64,000 nucleotides of DNA from Flavobacterium sp. WC2421 (GTDB lineage: Bacteria > Bacteroidota > Bacteroidia > Flavobacteriales > Flavobacteriaceae), in the NCBI RefSeq assembly GCF_040822115.1, contig NZ_CP162004.1, positions 2,046,001-2,110,000 on the forward strand, in the 5' to 3' direction. Each line of letters starts with the position of its first letter. Positions within the stretch are counted from its first letter, which is position 1. The position numbers and the translations under genes are program-made. Positions 25,107 to 34,482 of this stretch are shown piece after piece. The notes below the pieces were generated by a model. The model did not search any database. It was not told the DNA's origin and was given only the letters and a program-made list of their open reading frames with translations.

Positions 25107-26696
25107 CTATAATGTAACAATTTCAAATGTTTGATCTAACGGATGCAACTGTGAAATTAATTTTGGGATTAAATTGGGTCCATTCTCGAGGTAAAATTCA
25201 GAAAAATTAATCTGGCGTTCCTGTAAACTTTTGTTAGGAAATAATTCGTTTTGTAATTCGGTTGCTCGTTCTATAAGTTCGCTGTATTTCCTTTTTTGTG
25301 CTTTAAGGAGCCTTTTTTCAAGGTTTTCTAATCCTTTTATTTGTTTTACTTCTTGTGCTTTCACTGCTCCCACAAATGATTTATCGGTTTGTTTTGCTAG
25401 TTCAAATAAATCAGCAAATTGCTTGTGCAGCAGTTCTTTTTGAGGAGTTAAATCAATAGGAAATTCAGAATTTTTCAGGGTAATGGTATTTATTAGTTCT
25501 GATTGTTTTGAAAATAAATCACTCCATTCTAAATTTAATTTATCTATTTTTTTGATTTGTTTTTCTGTAGCTAATAGAACTGAATTTCGTACCAAAAGTA
25601 TTGGAAAAGTAATGTTTACCGCATTAAAGAATGATTTTAATTCTAACCAATAGGCTATTTCTCCGCCTCCGCCTATGTAGCAAAGGTTTGGTAAAATAAC
25701 TTCCTGATACAATGGCCTCATGATCACGTTTGGGCTAAACATTTCTGGATTAGAATCAAGTGATTTTAAGATTTCATCTTCAGTAAATTCAATTTTGGTA
25801 TGGTTTACTTTGTAAATATCATTTTCAAAAACGATACGTTGGCGTAAATGATCTTCGATATAAAACAAATTGATTTCTCGAGGATTTACTTGAACGGTAT
25901 AATCTTTTAGTTTTTCGACTGTTTCAAGTACTAATTTATGAGATTTTTGATGAAGTAATTCTTCTTTTATATATGGAATAAAAGTCCTTTTGAGGTCCTT
26001 ATCATCTGCATCAAGAATTACTAAACCATAAGTACCAAAAAGAACATTTGCTAAATGCCGCGTTGCATTGGCTAGATTGTCATGTTGCAAGTACGCTTCT
26101 TTAAATAGTTTTTTTATCGCAGTTGCATTAGTACTTGTTCCTAATTCCTGTTCATAGATTTCAAAAAAGGCATCAAGACCTTCAGTAGATAATCGGCCTA
26201 CAGGTCCCGTACTTTCGGTATTCCATCTGAATTTTTTGCCTTTGAAATTAAAATAATTGATTTCTTCAAAATCATGATCTTCGGTTGCCATCCAGTAAAT
26301 TGGGACAAAATTATAGGCTGGATATTTTATTTTTAATTCCTCAGTAAGATTGATGGTAGAAATAATTTTGTACAAAAAATACAAAGGCCCACTGAATAAA
26401 TTGAGTTGATGACCAGTTGTGACTGTAAATGTATTATTAACTTTTAAGGCTTCAATATTTTGTGTTGTTAATTGAGAAGTGGTAAGAGAAGCATATTGTT
26501 TTTCAATAACGGAAACCAATGTAGCTCTCATAGTATTGTCAAAATTGGCTTGTTTTTCTATGATTTGCCCTTCAAAATTTTCAAGTTTAGGAAAGCGGTT
26601 ATATAATGGTTGTAAATTTGATTTTTCGTCTAAATAATCATTCATTAAAGAAGAAAAATACCCAGAAGTTTTATAGCTGATACAGTCGGTAGGCAT
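25107..26696 (-). CDS. bshC: Bacillithiol biosynthesis cysteine-adding enzyme BshC
   Basis: About 529 residues from the ATG at 26696 (MPTDCISYKTSGYFSSLMND), which matches the family start; an upstream ATG at 26774 adds 26 residues without family match. BshC adds cysteine to GlcN-malate to finish bacillithiol, the low-molecular-weight thiol of Bacteroidetes. The Rossmann-type core includes VTTGHQLNLFSGPLYFLYKI and PIYWMATEDHDFEEI. A coiled coil lies near the C-terminus (KRLLKAQKRKYSELIERATE). The other bsh genes are not in the window. Confidence 0.93.
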   Translation of the reverse strand: MPTDCISYKTSGYFSSLMNDYLDEKSNLQPLYNRFPKLENFEGQIIEKQANFDNTMRATLVSVIEKQYASLTTSQLTTQNIEALKVNNTFTVTTGHQLNLFSGPLYFLYKIISTINLTEELKIKYPAYNFVPIYWMATEDHDFEEINYFNFKGKKFRWNTESTGPVGRLSTEGLDAFFEIYEQELGTSTNATAIKKLFKEAYLQHDNLANATRHLANVLFGTYGLVILDADDKDLKRTFIPYIKEELLHQKSHKLVLETVEKLKDYTVQVNPREINLFYIEDHLRQRIVFENDIYKVNHTKIEFTEDEILKSLDSNPEMFSPNVIMRPLYQEVILPNLCYIGGGGEIAYWLELKSFFNAVNITFPILLVRNSVLLATEKQIKKIDKLNLEWSDLFSKQSELINTITLKNSEFPIDLTPQKELLHKQFADLFELAKQTDKSFVGAVKAQEVKQIKGLENLEKRLLKAQKRKYSELIERATELQNELFPNKSLQERQINFSEFYLENGPNLIPKLISQLHPLDQTFEIVTL

Positions 26697-26800
26697 AAGA
26701 TAATTTATTTGATGTAAAAATACCGAAAAATTTTGGAACAAAATATATTTGTTACTTACGAAAAATAGTATCAATTTTATCGAAATTTTTTAACGTACTT

Positions 26801-28084
26801 ATGAAAGATAATTTAAGTTCTAAGAAAGAAAACTCATTAAAACATGTTCTTTTTGGCAGTTTAATTGGTACAACAATTGAGTTTTTTGATTTCTATATTT
26901 ATGCCAATGCCGCGGTTTTGGTTTTTCCACAATTATTTTTTCCGTCTTCGGATAGTACCAATTCGGTTTTACTGTCGTTAGCCACTTTTTCAATAGCTTT
27001 TCTTTCTCGACCATTAGGTTCAGCGGTATTTGGCCATTATGGCGATAAGATAGGTCGCAAAACAACTTTAGTAATTGCTTTATTGACAATGGGAATTTCT
27101 ACAGTGAGTATTGGTTTTTTACCTAGTTATGCCAGTATTGGGATTGCGGCTCCCTTGTTGTTAATGTTGTGTCGCTTTGGTCAAGGTGTTGGTTTAGGTG
27201 GCGAATGGGGTGGAGCGGTGTTATTGGCAATTGAAAATGCACCCTCTGATAAACGGGCTTGGTATGGTATGTTTCCGCAATTAGGAGCACCAATAGGTTT
27301 ATTGCTTTCGGGAGGGACTTTTTTGATTTTGACAGATATACTTAGTCCCGAATCTTTCCTTGATTATGGATGGAGAATTCCGTTTATAGCCAGTTCTTTA
27401 TTGGTTGTAGTTGGTTTTTACATCCGATTAAAAATTACTGAAACCCCAGCTTTCGAAAATGCTAAAATAGAACAAGAGGAAGTGAAAATTCCATTTTTTA
27501 CTTTATTAAAATTTTATAAAAACCAATTGATTTTTGGGACATTTGCGGCTATTACTACCTTTTTGGTATTTTATTTAATGACGGTATTTACTTTGAGTTG
27601 GGCAACCTCAGATTTGGGTTATTCCAAAAGAGATTTTTTATTGATGCAGTTGTTTTCAGTATTGTTTTTTGCCCTTTTTATACCTATTTCGGCTTTAATT
27701 GCGGATCGAATTGGGCGTAGAAAAATGCTTATTTATTCCACAATCGCAATTGCAATTTTTGGTTTTATATTTTCTTTTTTCATGAATTCAGGAAATCCCG
27801 TTCTCGTGACTTTATTTTTATGTGTTGGAATGACTTTAATGGGATTTACGTATGGCCCTTTGGGAACTTTTTTATCGGAATTGTTTCCAACCAATGTACG
27901 TTATTCGGGGACATCTTTAGCATTCAATATGGCAGGAATTATCGGGGCCGCTTTTGCACCTATGATTGCGATTTGGCTGGCGACACATTATAGTTTGACT
28001 TATGTTGGTTTCTATTTAAGTGCAGCCGCTTGTATCTCTTTATTTTCGTTGTTAATGATTAGTAAAAAAGAGCATAAGTTTTAG
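26801..28084 (+). CDS. MFS transporter, metabolite:H+ symporter type
   Basis: 427 residues with about 12 membrane segments. The start HVLFGSLIGTTIEFFDFYIY and the loop GHYGDKIGRKTTL are signatures of the MHS branch of the major facilitator family (ShiA/ProP/citrate-type symporters). GQGVGLGGEWGGAVLLAIE in segment 4 is also typical. It should import a small organic acid or zwitterion with protons; the substrate cannot be told. It is divergent from bshC and ends 5 bases from the converging T9SS-protein gene. Confidence 0.9.
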   Translation: MKDNLSSKKENSLKHVLFGSLIGTTIEFFDFYIYANAAVLVFPQLFFPSSDSTNSVLLSLATFSIAFLSRPLGSAVFGHYGDKIGRKTTLVIALLTMGISTVSIGFLPSYASIGIAAPLLLMLCRFGQGVGLGGEWGGAVLLAIENAPSDKRAWYGMFPQLGAPIGLLLSGGTFLILTDILSPESFLDYGWRIPFIASSLLVVVGFYIRLKITETPAFENAKIEQEEVKIPFFTLLKFYKNQLIFGTFAAITTFLVFYLMTVFTLSWATSDLGYSKRDFLLMQLFSVLFFALFIPISALIADRIGRRKMLIYSTIAIAIFGFIFSFFMNSGNPVLVTLFLCVGMTLMGFTYGPLGTFLSELFPTNVRYSGTSLAFNMAGIIGAAFAPMIAIWLATHYSLTYVGFYLSAAACISLFSLLMISKKEHKF

Positions 28085-28089
28085 TTGAA

Positions 28090-30183
28090 TTAGCGTTTTA
28101 AGCTAAAATGCCCTCGGTATTCTATGCCATTTGCTCTAGTTACCACAAACCAATAATCGGTTGAGGGAAGTTCATGTCCGTTGAATGTTCCGTCCCAAGC
28201 GTTGCTGTGCGTTAATTCTTTGATGAGTTTACCATAACGGTCAAATATTTTTACGCTTAATCCTATCTCATCTGCTGAAAATTTAACTTTCCATGTATCG
28301 TTAAATCCATCTTCGTTTGGGGTGAAGAATTTAGGATACGTTATTGATGAATCAATGTCAGTTACTGGTTGACAATTTGCATCTGCTAAAATTCGGGTAT
28401 TTATTACAATACGACTGCTTTCACAATTATTTATAGTTTGTGACGCATAATAATTTATTCCGTTTTTTAGTAAAGTTGTTTCAAGTAATTCAGTACCCCC
28501 AGTTTGTGAATCATACCATTTTATATTGTCACCGCTAATAATTACATTACTTAAAGTTGCATTTTGTTGTGTACAAAATTCCTGTGGAGAATTTGCTGTT
28601 GGTACTGTTTCAATGTTTATCACAACAGTAGCTGACTTCTTATCATCGCATCCACCAGTTCCTGTTATACTACAAGTGTATTGACCACTTTGTGATGCAT
28701 TTGCATTTAATATGGATGGATTTTGTTCTAATGAATTAAAACCATTTGGTCCAGTCCAAGCATAATTAGTCCCGCCAGATGCAGATAGCTGTATGGAATT
28801 GCCCTCACAAATTGGAGAATTACTGGTAGCAGAAAGGTTTTGAGAGCACAATTGGAGTTTAACCACCCAAAAATCCTGTAGCCCACTTTTATTTTCTGTT
28901 TTATCTCCAGATATATTAGACTGTGACCAGCCTAACGCAACATAACCTCCATCTTTGGCTTGTACTATAGATTGTGTTTGGTCAAGACTATCACCGCCTA
29001 CAGTTTTATCCCATTCAAATTGACCAGCTGCATCGAGTTTTACAATCCAATAATCACGGTCTCCCCTTGAAGCTTCAGTTTTGTAGCCTGAAATTCCCGA
29101 GTAGGACATGATGCCTAGAATAAAACCATTATCCGAGGTCATTCGGATATCTGCAAATACTTCAGTATCATTTGCTCCAATATTTTTTTGCCATAAAATT
29201 TGCCCAAAATCATTTAATTTGAGAATCCAAACATCATTAGAATTATTCAATGTATTTTCTGTTTTATCTCCAGAAATGTTGGAGAAAGAATCACCTCCTA
29301 AAATGTAATTGCCATCTGAGGTCGCTATTATAGATTTTAAATAATCTCCATTATTTCCTCCAATAGTTTTTTGCCAGACAATAGTACCTAAACTATCGAT
29401 TTTTAAAACCCAGTAATCTCCTCCTCCTCTTGAATTTTGGGTTTTATCACCAGAAATATTTGAGTTTGAAGAGCCAGCTAATAGATAACCTCCATCAGCT
29501 GTTTTTAGTAGAGATTGAACCCAATCAGAATTGTCTCCTCCAAATGTTTTTTGCCACATTATATTCCCGGATGCATCAATTTTAATAATCCACATATCTA
29601 GATTCCCCTTTGAATTTTCAGTTTTATCTCCTGAAATGTTAGAGTCTGAAGAACCTCCCATAAGATAACCACCATCCACAGTTTGAATTATTGATGTCAA
29701 TCGATCTACACCACTTCCACCATAGGTTTTGTCCCAAATAATATTCCGGTTTTTATCTAATTTTACAACCCAATAGTCATCTTGTCCCCTTGAATTTTGA
29801 GTTTTTTCTCCTGATATTCCTGAAGAACTGTAGCCACCAAGGATGTAACCGCCATCCTTCGTTTCTTTTGCTGAAGTTAAATGATCAAAACTGTTTCCGC
29901 CAATAGTTTTTTGCCATAATAAATTACCAGAAGTGTCATCAATTTTAATTAACCAATAATCACCTTCTCCTCTTGAATTTTCAGTTTTATCATCAGATAT
30001 ATTAGAGTAAGAATATCCACCCAAAATATAATTTCCATCATTAGACAGTTCTATAAAATCACTCCAATCATAATCATTACCTCCAATAGTATTTTCCCAT
30101 TGTATGGTTTGGGAACTCATTCGGACAGAAAAAAAGATTGAAATGATTAGTGAGAGGGCAATGAGTTTTATATTTTTTATCAT
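28090..30183 (-). CDS. T9SS type B secreted protein with seven propeller-like repeats
   Basis: 697 residues. A signal peptide (to about residue 25) is followed by seven ~59-residue repeats built on WQKTIGG...DGGYILGG...SNISGDKTENSRG...DYWVVKLD, spanning about 27-450 and suggesting a seven-bladed propeller. An Ig-like/PKD-like domain follows (SNSPICEGNSIQLSASGGTN) with paired Cys, then a second strand-rich domain. The last ~90 residues, YPKFFTPNEDGFNDTWKVKF to the final HFSLKR, are the type B T9SS sorting domain (gliding-motility C-terminal type). It is surface-exposed or secreted. It is 63 bases from its upstream neighbour on the same strand, which shares its C-terminus. Confidence 0.9.
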   Translation of the reverse strand: MIKNIKLIALSLIISIFFSVRMSSQTIQWENTIGGNDYDWSDFIELSNDGNYILGGYSYSNISDDKTENSRGEGDYWLIKIDDTSGNLLWQKTIGGNSFDHLTSAKETKDGGYILGGYSSSGISGEKTQNSRGQDDYWVVKLDKNRNIIWDKTYGGSGVDRLTSIIQTVDGGYLMGGSSDSNISGDKTENSKGNLDMWIIKIDASGNIMWQKTFGGDNSDWVQSLLKTADGGYLLAGSSNSNISGDKTQNSRGGGDYWVLKIDSLGTIVWQKTIGGNNGDYLKSIIATSDGNYILGGDSFSNISGDKTENTLNNSNDVWILKLNDFGQILWQKNIGANDTEVFADIRMTSDNGFILGIMSYSGISGYKTEASRGDRDYWIVKLDAAGQFEWDKTVGGDSLDQTQSIVQAKDGGYVALGWSQSNISGDKTENKSGLQDFWVVKLQLCSQNLSATSNSPICEGNSIQLSASGGTNYAWTGPNGFNSLEQNPSILNANASQSGQYTCSITGTGGCDDKKSATVVINIETVPTANSPQEFCTQQNATLSNVIISGDNIKWYDSQTGGTELLETTLLKNGINYYASQTINNCESSRIVINTRILADANCQPVTDIDSSITYPKFFTPNEDGFNDTWKVKFSADEIGLSVKIFDRYGKLIKELTHSNAWDGTFNGHELPSTDYWFVVTRANGIEYRGHFSLKR
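28870..30110 (-). repeat. Seven tandem coding repeats of about 177-180 bases
   Basis: The DNA for the propeller repeats recurs with strong similarity, for example the segments encoding SNISGDKTENS and DYWVVKLD. These are in frame and coding, and a likely site of unequal recombination. Confidence 0.7.
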
Positions 30184-30246
30184 TAATTTTAAGGTTAGTG
30201 ATTTGGAAAAGGATTGTTTTTGTTGACTAAAATGCTGTTTTCGGGA

Positions 30247-30490
30247 TTATCTTTTTAAACTAAAATGACCGCGATATTCTGTGCCATTTGCTCTAGTTAC
30301 CACAAACCAATAATCGGTTGCGGGAAGTTCTTGTCCATTGAGTCTTCCGTCCCAATCGTTATTATGCGTTAATTCTTTGATGAGTTTACCATATCGGTCA
30401 AATATTTTTACGCTTAACCCAATCTCAACATTTGAAAATTTGATTTTCCATGTGTCGTTAAATCCGTCGCCATTTGGAGTAAAAAACTTT
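30247..30490 (-). repeat. Direct repeat encoding the sorting domain (partner at 28090-28330)
   Basis: The 3' ends of the two T9SS genes match at roughly 85 percent of bases by eye over about 235 bases, for example the shared run TGCCATTTGCTCTAGTTACC on the plus strand. Same orientation, about 2.15 kb apart. Confidence 0.75.
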
Positions 30491-33400
30491 GGATACATCA
30501 ATAAATACACTTCATCAGTTACGGTTCCACAACCGTTTTTGTCTCGTACATGAACCGTATATTGTCCACTGATGATGTTTGTAAACTGAGGCTCATCTTG
30601 AAAATGAATGCCGTCGATGGAATATTCAAAATCACCAGCACCAGTTGCATACACTGTTATTGTATTTTGATTGTCGGTCCAGTCTTGTGTGTCAATTGAA
30701 GTTATTGTGGCGATATTGGATTGTCGTACTTCAAAATTCTTTGTACTTGAACATGAAATAGTAGAGTAATTATTAGTGACAGTAACAGAATAATTACCCG
30801 GATTATCCACATTTATGCTCGATGATGTTTCACCAGTTGACCATAAGTAAGTATCGTAATCCAAGCCTGCGTCAATAGTAATGGTATTGTTTTCACAAAT
30901 AGGAACTACATCTGGGATTGTTATTTTAGGTTTCGACAAAAGAGTTAGTTTTAATTCGGAAATAGCATAACAAGGTGTATTAGAATTAATACGAACGTAG
31001 ATTTTATTATCTCCTAAAGATAAATTAAAATTAGAAAAATTAGTAATTTGACTACTTACCAATTGATTTTCGGCAGCTGAATAATTTGAATAATACGAAA
31101 AAGTATATCCAGCAGTATTGGATATTAACTTTGAATTATAATCAGACAAATCCACTTTTTCAGAACCATCATTTAAATCATCACAAAACAATTCTGCATA
31201 ATCATTTGCCGGTAAAGTACTGATAAGCGAAATTATAATGGCTAATTTATTTGTGCTCTCACAACCGTTTTCTGTTTGCGAAGCATAATAGGTTATACCG
31301 TCTTGCAAAGCGGTTGAATTGGATAAAAGAGTTCCACCAATATCATACCATTGTATAGCAGTTCCAGAAGCTACAATAGTATCTAAAGTTGGATTTTGAC
31401 TTTTACAAAATGTTTGATTTGCACTTCCTGTTGGAGTGGGAGTATTTTGAATATTTATTAAAACAGAAATTCTATCACTTTCACAACCATCAATCGTTTG
31501 TGAAGCGTAATAGGTAATTCCGTTTTGTAAAGGAGTCGTATTTGCTAATAAATTACCATTAGTCAAAGCATCATACCATTTGATGTTTTGACCTGTTATT
31601 TTTATTTCGTTTATTGTGGCATTTTGTTGGATGCAAAAAGTTTGTGTAGATGGAGCAGTTGGTAATGGCTGAGCAATTATTGTAATAGTTTGATTTTGTG
31701 TTGATGTGTTTCCGTTTCCATCATTATATTCCCAAATAACGGTATAGTTGCCAGGCAAGCTGTACGAAAGCGGACTGGTGGTAGTCGCTGTAATAGTGCC
31801 TGCACATACATCAGTAGCAGTTGGAATTGTATTTATGATAGTTTTGCAATCTCCAGTTATTGTTGGAAGAAATGCAAGATTAGGAATGGGAGCCTCAATA
31901 TCTCCAATGATTACATCCACTTTTTTTGTGTCATCACAACCTCCACTTCCAGTAATACTACAAGTGTATTGCCCACCATTTGAAGCTGTTGCATTAGGTA
32001 TAGTAGGGTTTTGTATGGTAGATGTAAATCCGTTTGGACCTGTCCATACATAATCTGTTCCTCCAGATGCTTTTAGTTCTAAAGTGTTGCCAATACATAT
32101 TGGGGAGTTACTAGTTACTAAAGCGCTTGATTCACAATCTTTAAACTTTATTAGATAGGCATCATTACCAGAATTATAAAGATTTGTTTGATGAGTATTT
32201 GGTGTTGCAATGTAATCTGAGCTACTTGTTGTCCCAGCTAGATAAATATTGCCATTGTTGTCGGTTGCAGATACATTTCCCGTACTTCCACCATAGTTTC
32301 CACCATAAAATGTGCCCCATTTTCTTTTTCCATTGTTATCAAAATTTTCTAAGTAAGCTTGAGCCCGTCCGTTATTATCTTCTTGATAAGCATTTGGAGT
32401 GGATATTGAAGGAATATTTATACTAGTAGTGCCGGTAAAATAAAGGTCACCATTTTTTGAAACAGATCCTTTTAGAGTTTCCGAAAAAAAATAAGTTCCC
32501 CAAATTTTATCGCCGTCTGAATTAAACTTAAAGATACAACCATTATTATCCGTAGCCCAAAATGAATCATTATATACTTCTTGAAAAACACCTGGGGTTG
32601 AAATGTTTGATAAACTTTGAGTCCAACCAAAAGTGTAGAGATAATTATTAGAATCAATTCCTAAAGAGAATGCATAGTCGTGTTTTTCGCCTCCAAAATA
32701 AGTACCCCAAATTCTATTTCCATTGGGACTAAATTTTATTAAAAAACTATCTGCATTAGAGTGACTAGGAGTATTTGTTGTATTTATTGAAGCGATATTA
32801 TTTGAACTTGAGGTAATTCCTGAAAAATATAGAAATCCGTTGGAATCGATTTGAGAATCAGAAATGTAGTCGTCATCTAGTCCTCCATAATAAGTTCCCC
32901 ATTCTTTATCTCCATCTGAATTAAATTTAGCAATGAATCCATCACTAAAATAGCCGTAAATAGGATTTAAACTAGGGTTGTCAATATTAATTTGATGTGC
33001 ATTTGGAGTAGATATTTTTTTATCAGCAAATGTTGCTCCTGATATGTATATTTTTTCGGAAGAATCAATAGATAAGTTACTAATGCTACCCCAATAATAT
33101 GTACCCCATTTTCTTTCACCATTAGTATCAAATTTCACAAAAAAGCCTGCCAGTTTTTGCCTTCCATCCTGAATAATTGAGTCGAAATTAGGTTCGAAAC
33201 TATTAGGTGTAGAAATGTTATTGTCACTTAGTGTTTCCCCTACAATATATACATTTTGATTGTTTGAGACTTTTACTTGAAATATAATGTCCGCTTTTCT
33301 CCCCCCATAATAAGTACTCCAAACTCTTGTTCCATTACTGTTGAATTTCACTAAGAAGCTGTCATAGTCGCTAATTGAGGCATAATAGAATGTGTTTGCT

Positions 33401-34314
33401 CCAGCACTAGCAATATTATCGGTGCTAGTGGTTGTACCGGTTAAATAGATATAATCGTCTTTGCAAAAAAGAGATGTAGGAGTTTCTCCATTTTCTCCCC
33501 CAAAATAAGTTCCCCACAGCCTCACTGGAACAGGATCAATAATTACCGTTTTATTCGAGATAGCATTTGCTGTTTTAAATCCATACACATCTTTTTTAAT
33601 TTTTGAATAAGCAACATTTATTGACTTTTTACTCATTCCGTCTTCGGTCCAACTGGCGGGAAGAGTTTCTTCCATTTCACCAAAACGAACTTGCATTTTG
33701 ATTTTATTGTCAACTAATTCTGTTTTAGCACCATTAAATTTCAATTGTATATCTGATATGTTCCCTTTTGGATGTACCACAAAATTATATTCTACGGTTT
33801 TAAGCGTGTCTTTAGGGATGGAGAATACAACATCAATATTAGGGTAAATATTCTTGTAAGTGATTTGTTGGTATTGATGTACATTGATAACACCTTCTGG
33901 TTTATTGGGTATATTATAATAATTATCATAATCAGTAGATGCTTTGTTAGTTACTAATTCAACATTAGGATTTGAATTTACAAAATCAATATCTACTCTA
34001 TGAAAAACGTATTCTAAAGTATAATCAGGTACTTTTTTATCATTATTTTTTAATGAAGGGAATGCTCTTTTTTCTTCTAAACGTTCTTTTATAGGATGTT
34101 TTTTCGTTTCATATATGTCATACGAAAATCCATCCTTTCTCAGTTGAACATTTAATCCTCTAGTGTTTAATAGGTATTTAACTGTATTATTTGGTTTGCC
34201 ATTTTGGTCAATAATTTGCCCTTTGTTTTCTTTAAAACCAATTGTTTGACTACTCTTTTGGGCAAAAGAAGCTAGAGTTATTAATAAAAAAAGAAAGAGT
34301 AATTTTTGTTTCAT
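30247..34314 (-). CDS. Large T9SS type B secreted adhesin-like repeat protein
   Basis: 1355 residues with a signal peptide (MKQKLLFLFLLITLASFAQK). Residues ~25-260 form the DUF7948-type N-terminal domain often joined to propeller repeats. About 265-740 hold SBBP-type propeller repeats (WGTYFGG...ISTPNA...FLVKFNSNG). An Ig-like domain follows (SNSPICIGNTLELKASGGTD), then an HYR-like domain (~820-895), two Ig-like domains with FC...WYD...YYASQT motifs, and further beta domains. The last ~85 residues are a type B T9SS sorting domain nearly the same as that of the downstream gene. Likely a cell-surface adhesin or matrix protein; the ligand is unknown. Confidence 0.9.
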   Translation of the reverse strand: MKQKLLFLFLLITLASFAQKSSQTIGFKENKGQIIDQNGKPNNTVKYLLNTRGLNVQLRKDGFSYDIYETKKHPIKERLEEKRAFPSLKNNDKKVPDYTLEYVFHRVDIDFVNSNPNVELVTNKASTDYDNYYNIPNKPEGVINVHQYQQITYKNIYPNIDVVFSIPKDTLKTVEYNFVVHPKGNISDIQLKFNGAKTELVDNKIKMQVRFGEMEETLPASWTEDGMSKKSINVAYSKIKKDVYGFKTANAISNKTVIIDPVPVRLWGTYFGGENGETPTSLFCKDDYIYLTGTTTSTDNIASAGANTFYYASISDYDSFLVKFNSNGTRVWSTYYGGRKADIIFQVKVSNNQNVYIVGETLSDNNISTPNSFEPNFDSIIQDGRQKLAGFFVKFDTNGERKWGTYYWGSISNLSIDSSEKIYISGATFADKKISTPNAHQINIDNPSLNPIYGYFSDGFIAKFNSDGDKEWGTYYGGLDDDYISDSQIDSNGFLYFSGITSSSNNIASINTTNTPSHSNADSFLIKFSPNGNRIWGTYFGGEKHDYAFSLGIDSNNYLYTFGWTQSLSNISTPGVFQEVYNDSFWATDNNGCIFKFNSDGDKIWGTYFFSETLKGSVSKNGDLYFTGTTSINIPSISTPNAYQEDNNGRAQAYLENFDNNGKRKWGTFYGGNYGGSTGNVSATDNNGNIYLAGTTSSSDYIATPNTHQTNLYNSGNDAYLIKFKDCESSALVTSNSPICIGNTLELKASGGTDYVWTGPNGFTSTIQNPTIPNATASNGGQYTCSITGSGGCDDTKKVDVIIGDIEAPIPNLAFLPTITGDCKTIINTIPTATDVCAGTITATTTSPLSYSLPGNYTVIWEYNDGNGNTSTQNQTITIIAQPLPTAPSTQTFCIQQNATINEIKITGQNIKWYDALTNGNLLANTTPLQNGITYYASQTIDGCESDRISVLINIQNTPTPTGSANQTFCKSQNPTLDTIVASGTAIQWYDIGGTLLSNSTALQDGITYYASQTENGCESTNKLAIIISLISTLPANDYAELFCDDLNDGSEKVDLSDYNSKLISNTAGYTFSYYSNYSAAENQLVSSQITNFSNFNLSLGDNKIYVRINSNTPCYAISELKLTLLSKPKITIPDVVPICENNTITIDAGLDYDTYLWSTGETSSSINVDNPGNYSVTVTNNYSTISCSSTKNFEVRQSNIATITSIDTQDWTDNQNTITVYATGAGDFEYSIDGIHFQDEPQFTNIISGQYTVHVRDKNGCGTVTDEVYLLMYPKFFTPNGDGFNDTWKIKFSNVEIGLSVKIFDRYGKLIKELTHNNDWDGRLNGQELPATDYWFVVTRANGTEYRGHFSLKR

Positions 34315-34457
34315 TTTTACAATTTGGCAATTGTAAATGTAATTAAATATCTACAAATTTTGCAACTATTTAATTTAGATAGGGTTTCATTTTTTGAATT
34401 GAATTACCAATACAATTAGTAGTAGCATCTTTTCGTGGAAAGAACACAAATAACCCT

Positions 34458-34465
34458 TATTTTTG
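34458..34465 (+). promoter_or_regulatory. Candidate -7 element for the radical SAM gene
   Basis: TATTTTTG matches TAnnTTTG exactly. It would start transcription near 34472, downstream of the GTG at 34435 and 11 bases before the TTG at 34483. It therefore supports the TTG start. Confidence 0.5.
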
Positions 34466-34482
34466 CACAAAACTTATTTCCT

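Noticed and set aside
28870..30110. Regularly spaced repeats that could suggest a CRISPR array or satellite
   Set aside because: Period is about 177-180 bases, in frame, and encodes propeller blades; there are no short identical repeats with unique spacers.
31748..32053. 101-codon plus-strand frame opposite the large T9SS protein gene
   Set aside because: Antisense to strongly conserved Ig-like and HYR-like coding sequence, with no matching family.
34435..34482. GTG start for the radical SAM gene
   Set aside because: The extra 16 residues do not fit the family start, and a good -7 element lies downstream of this GTG.
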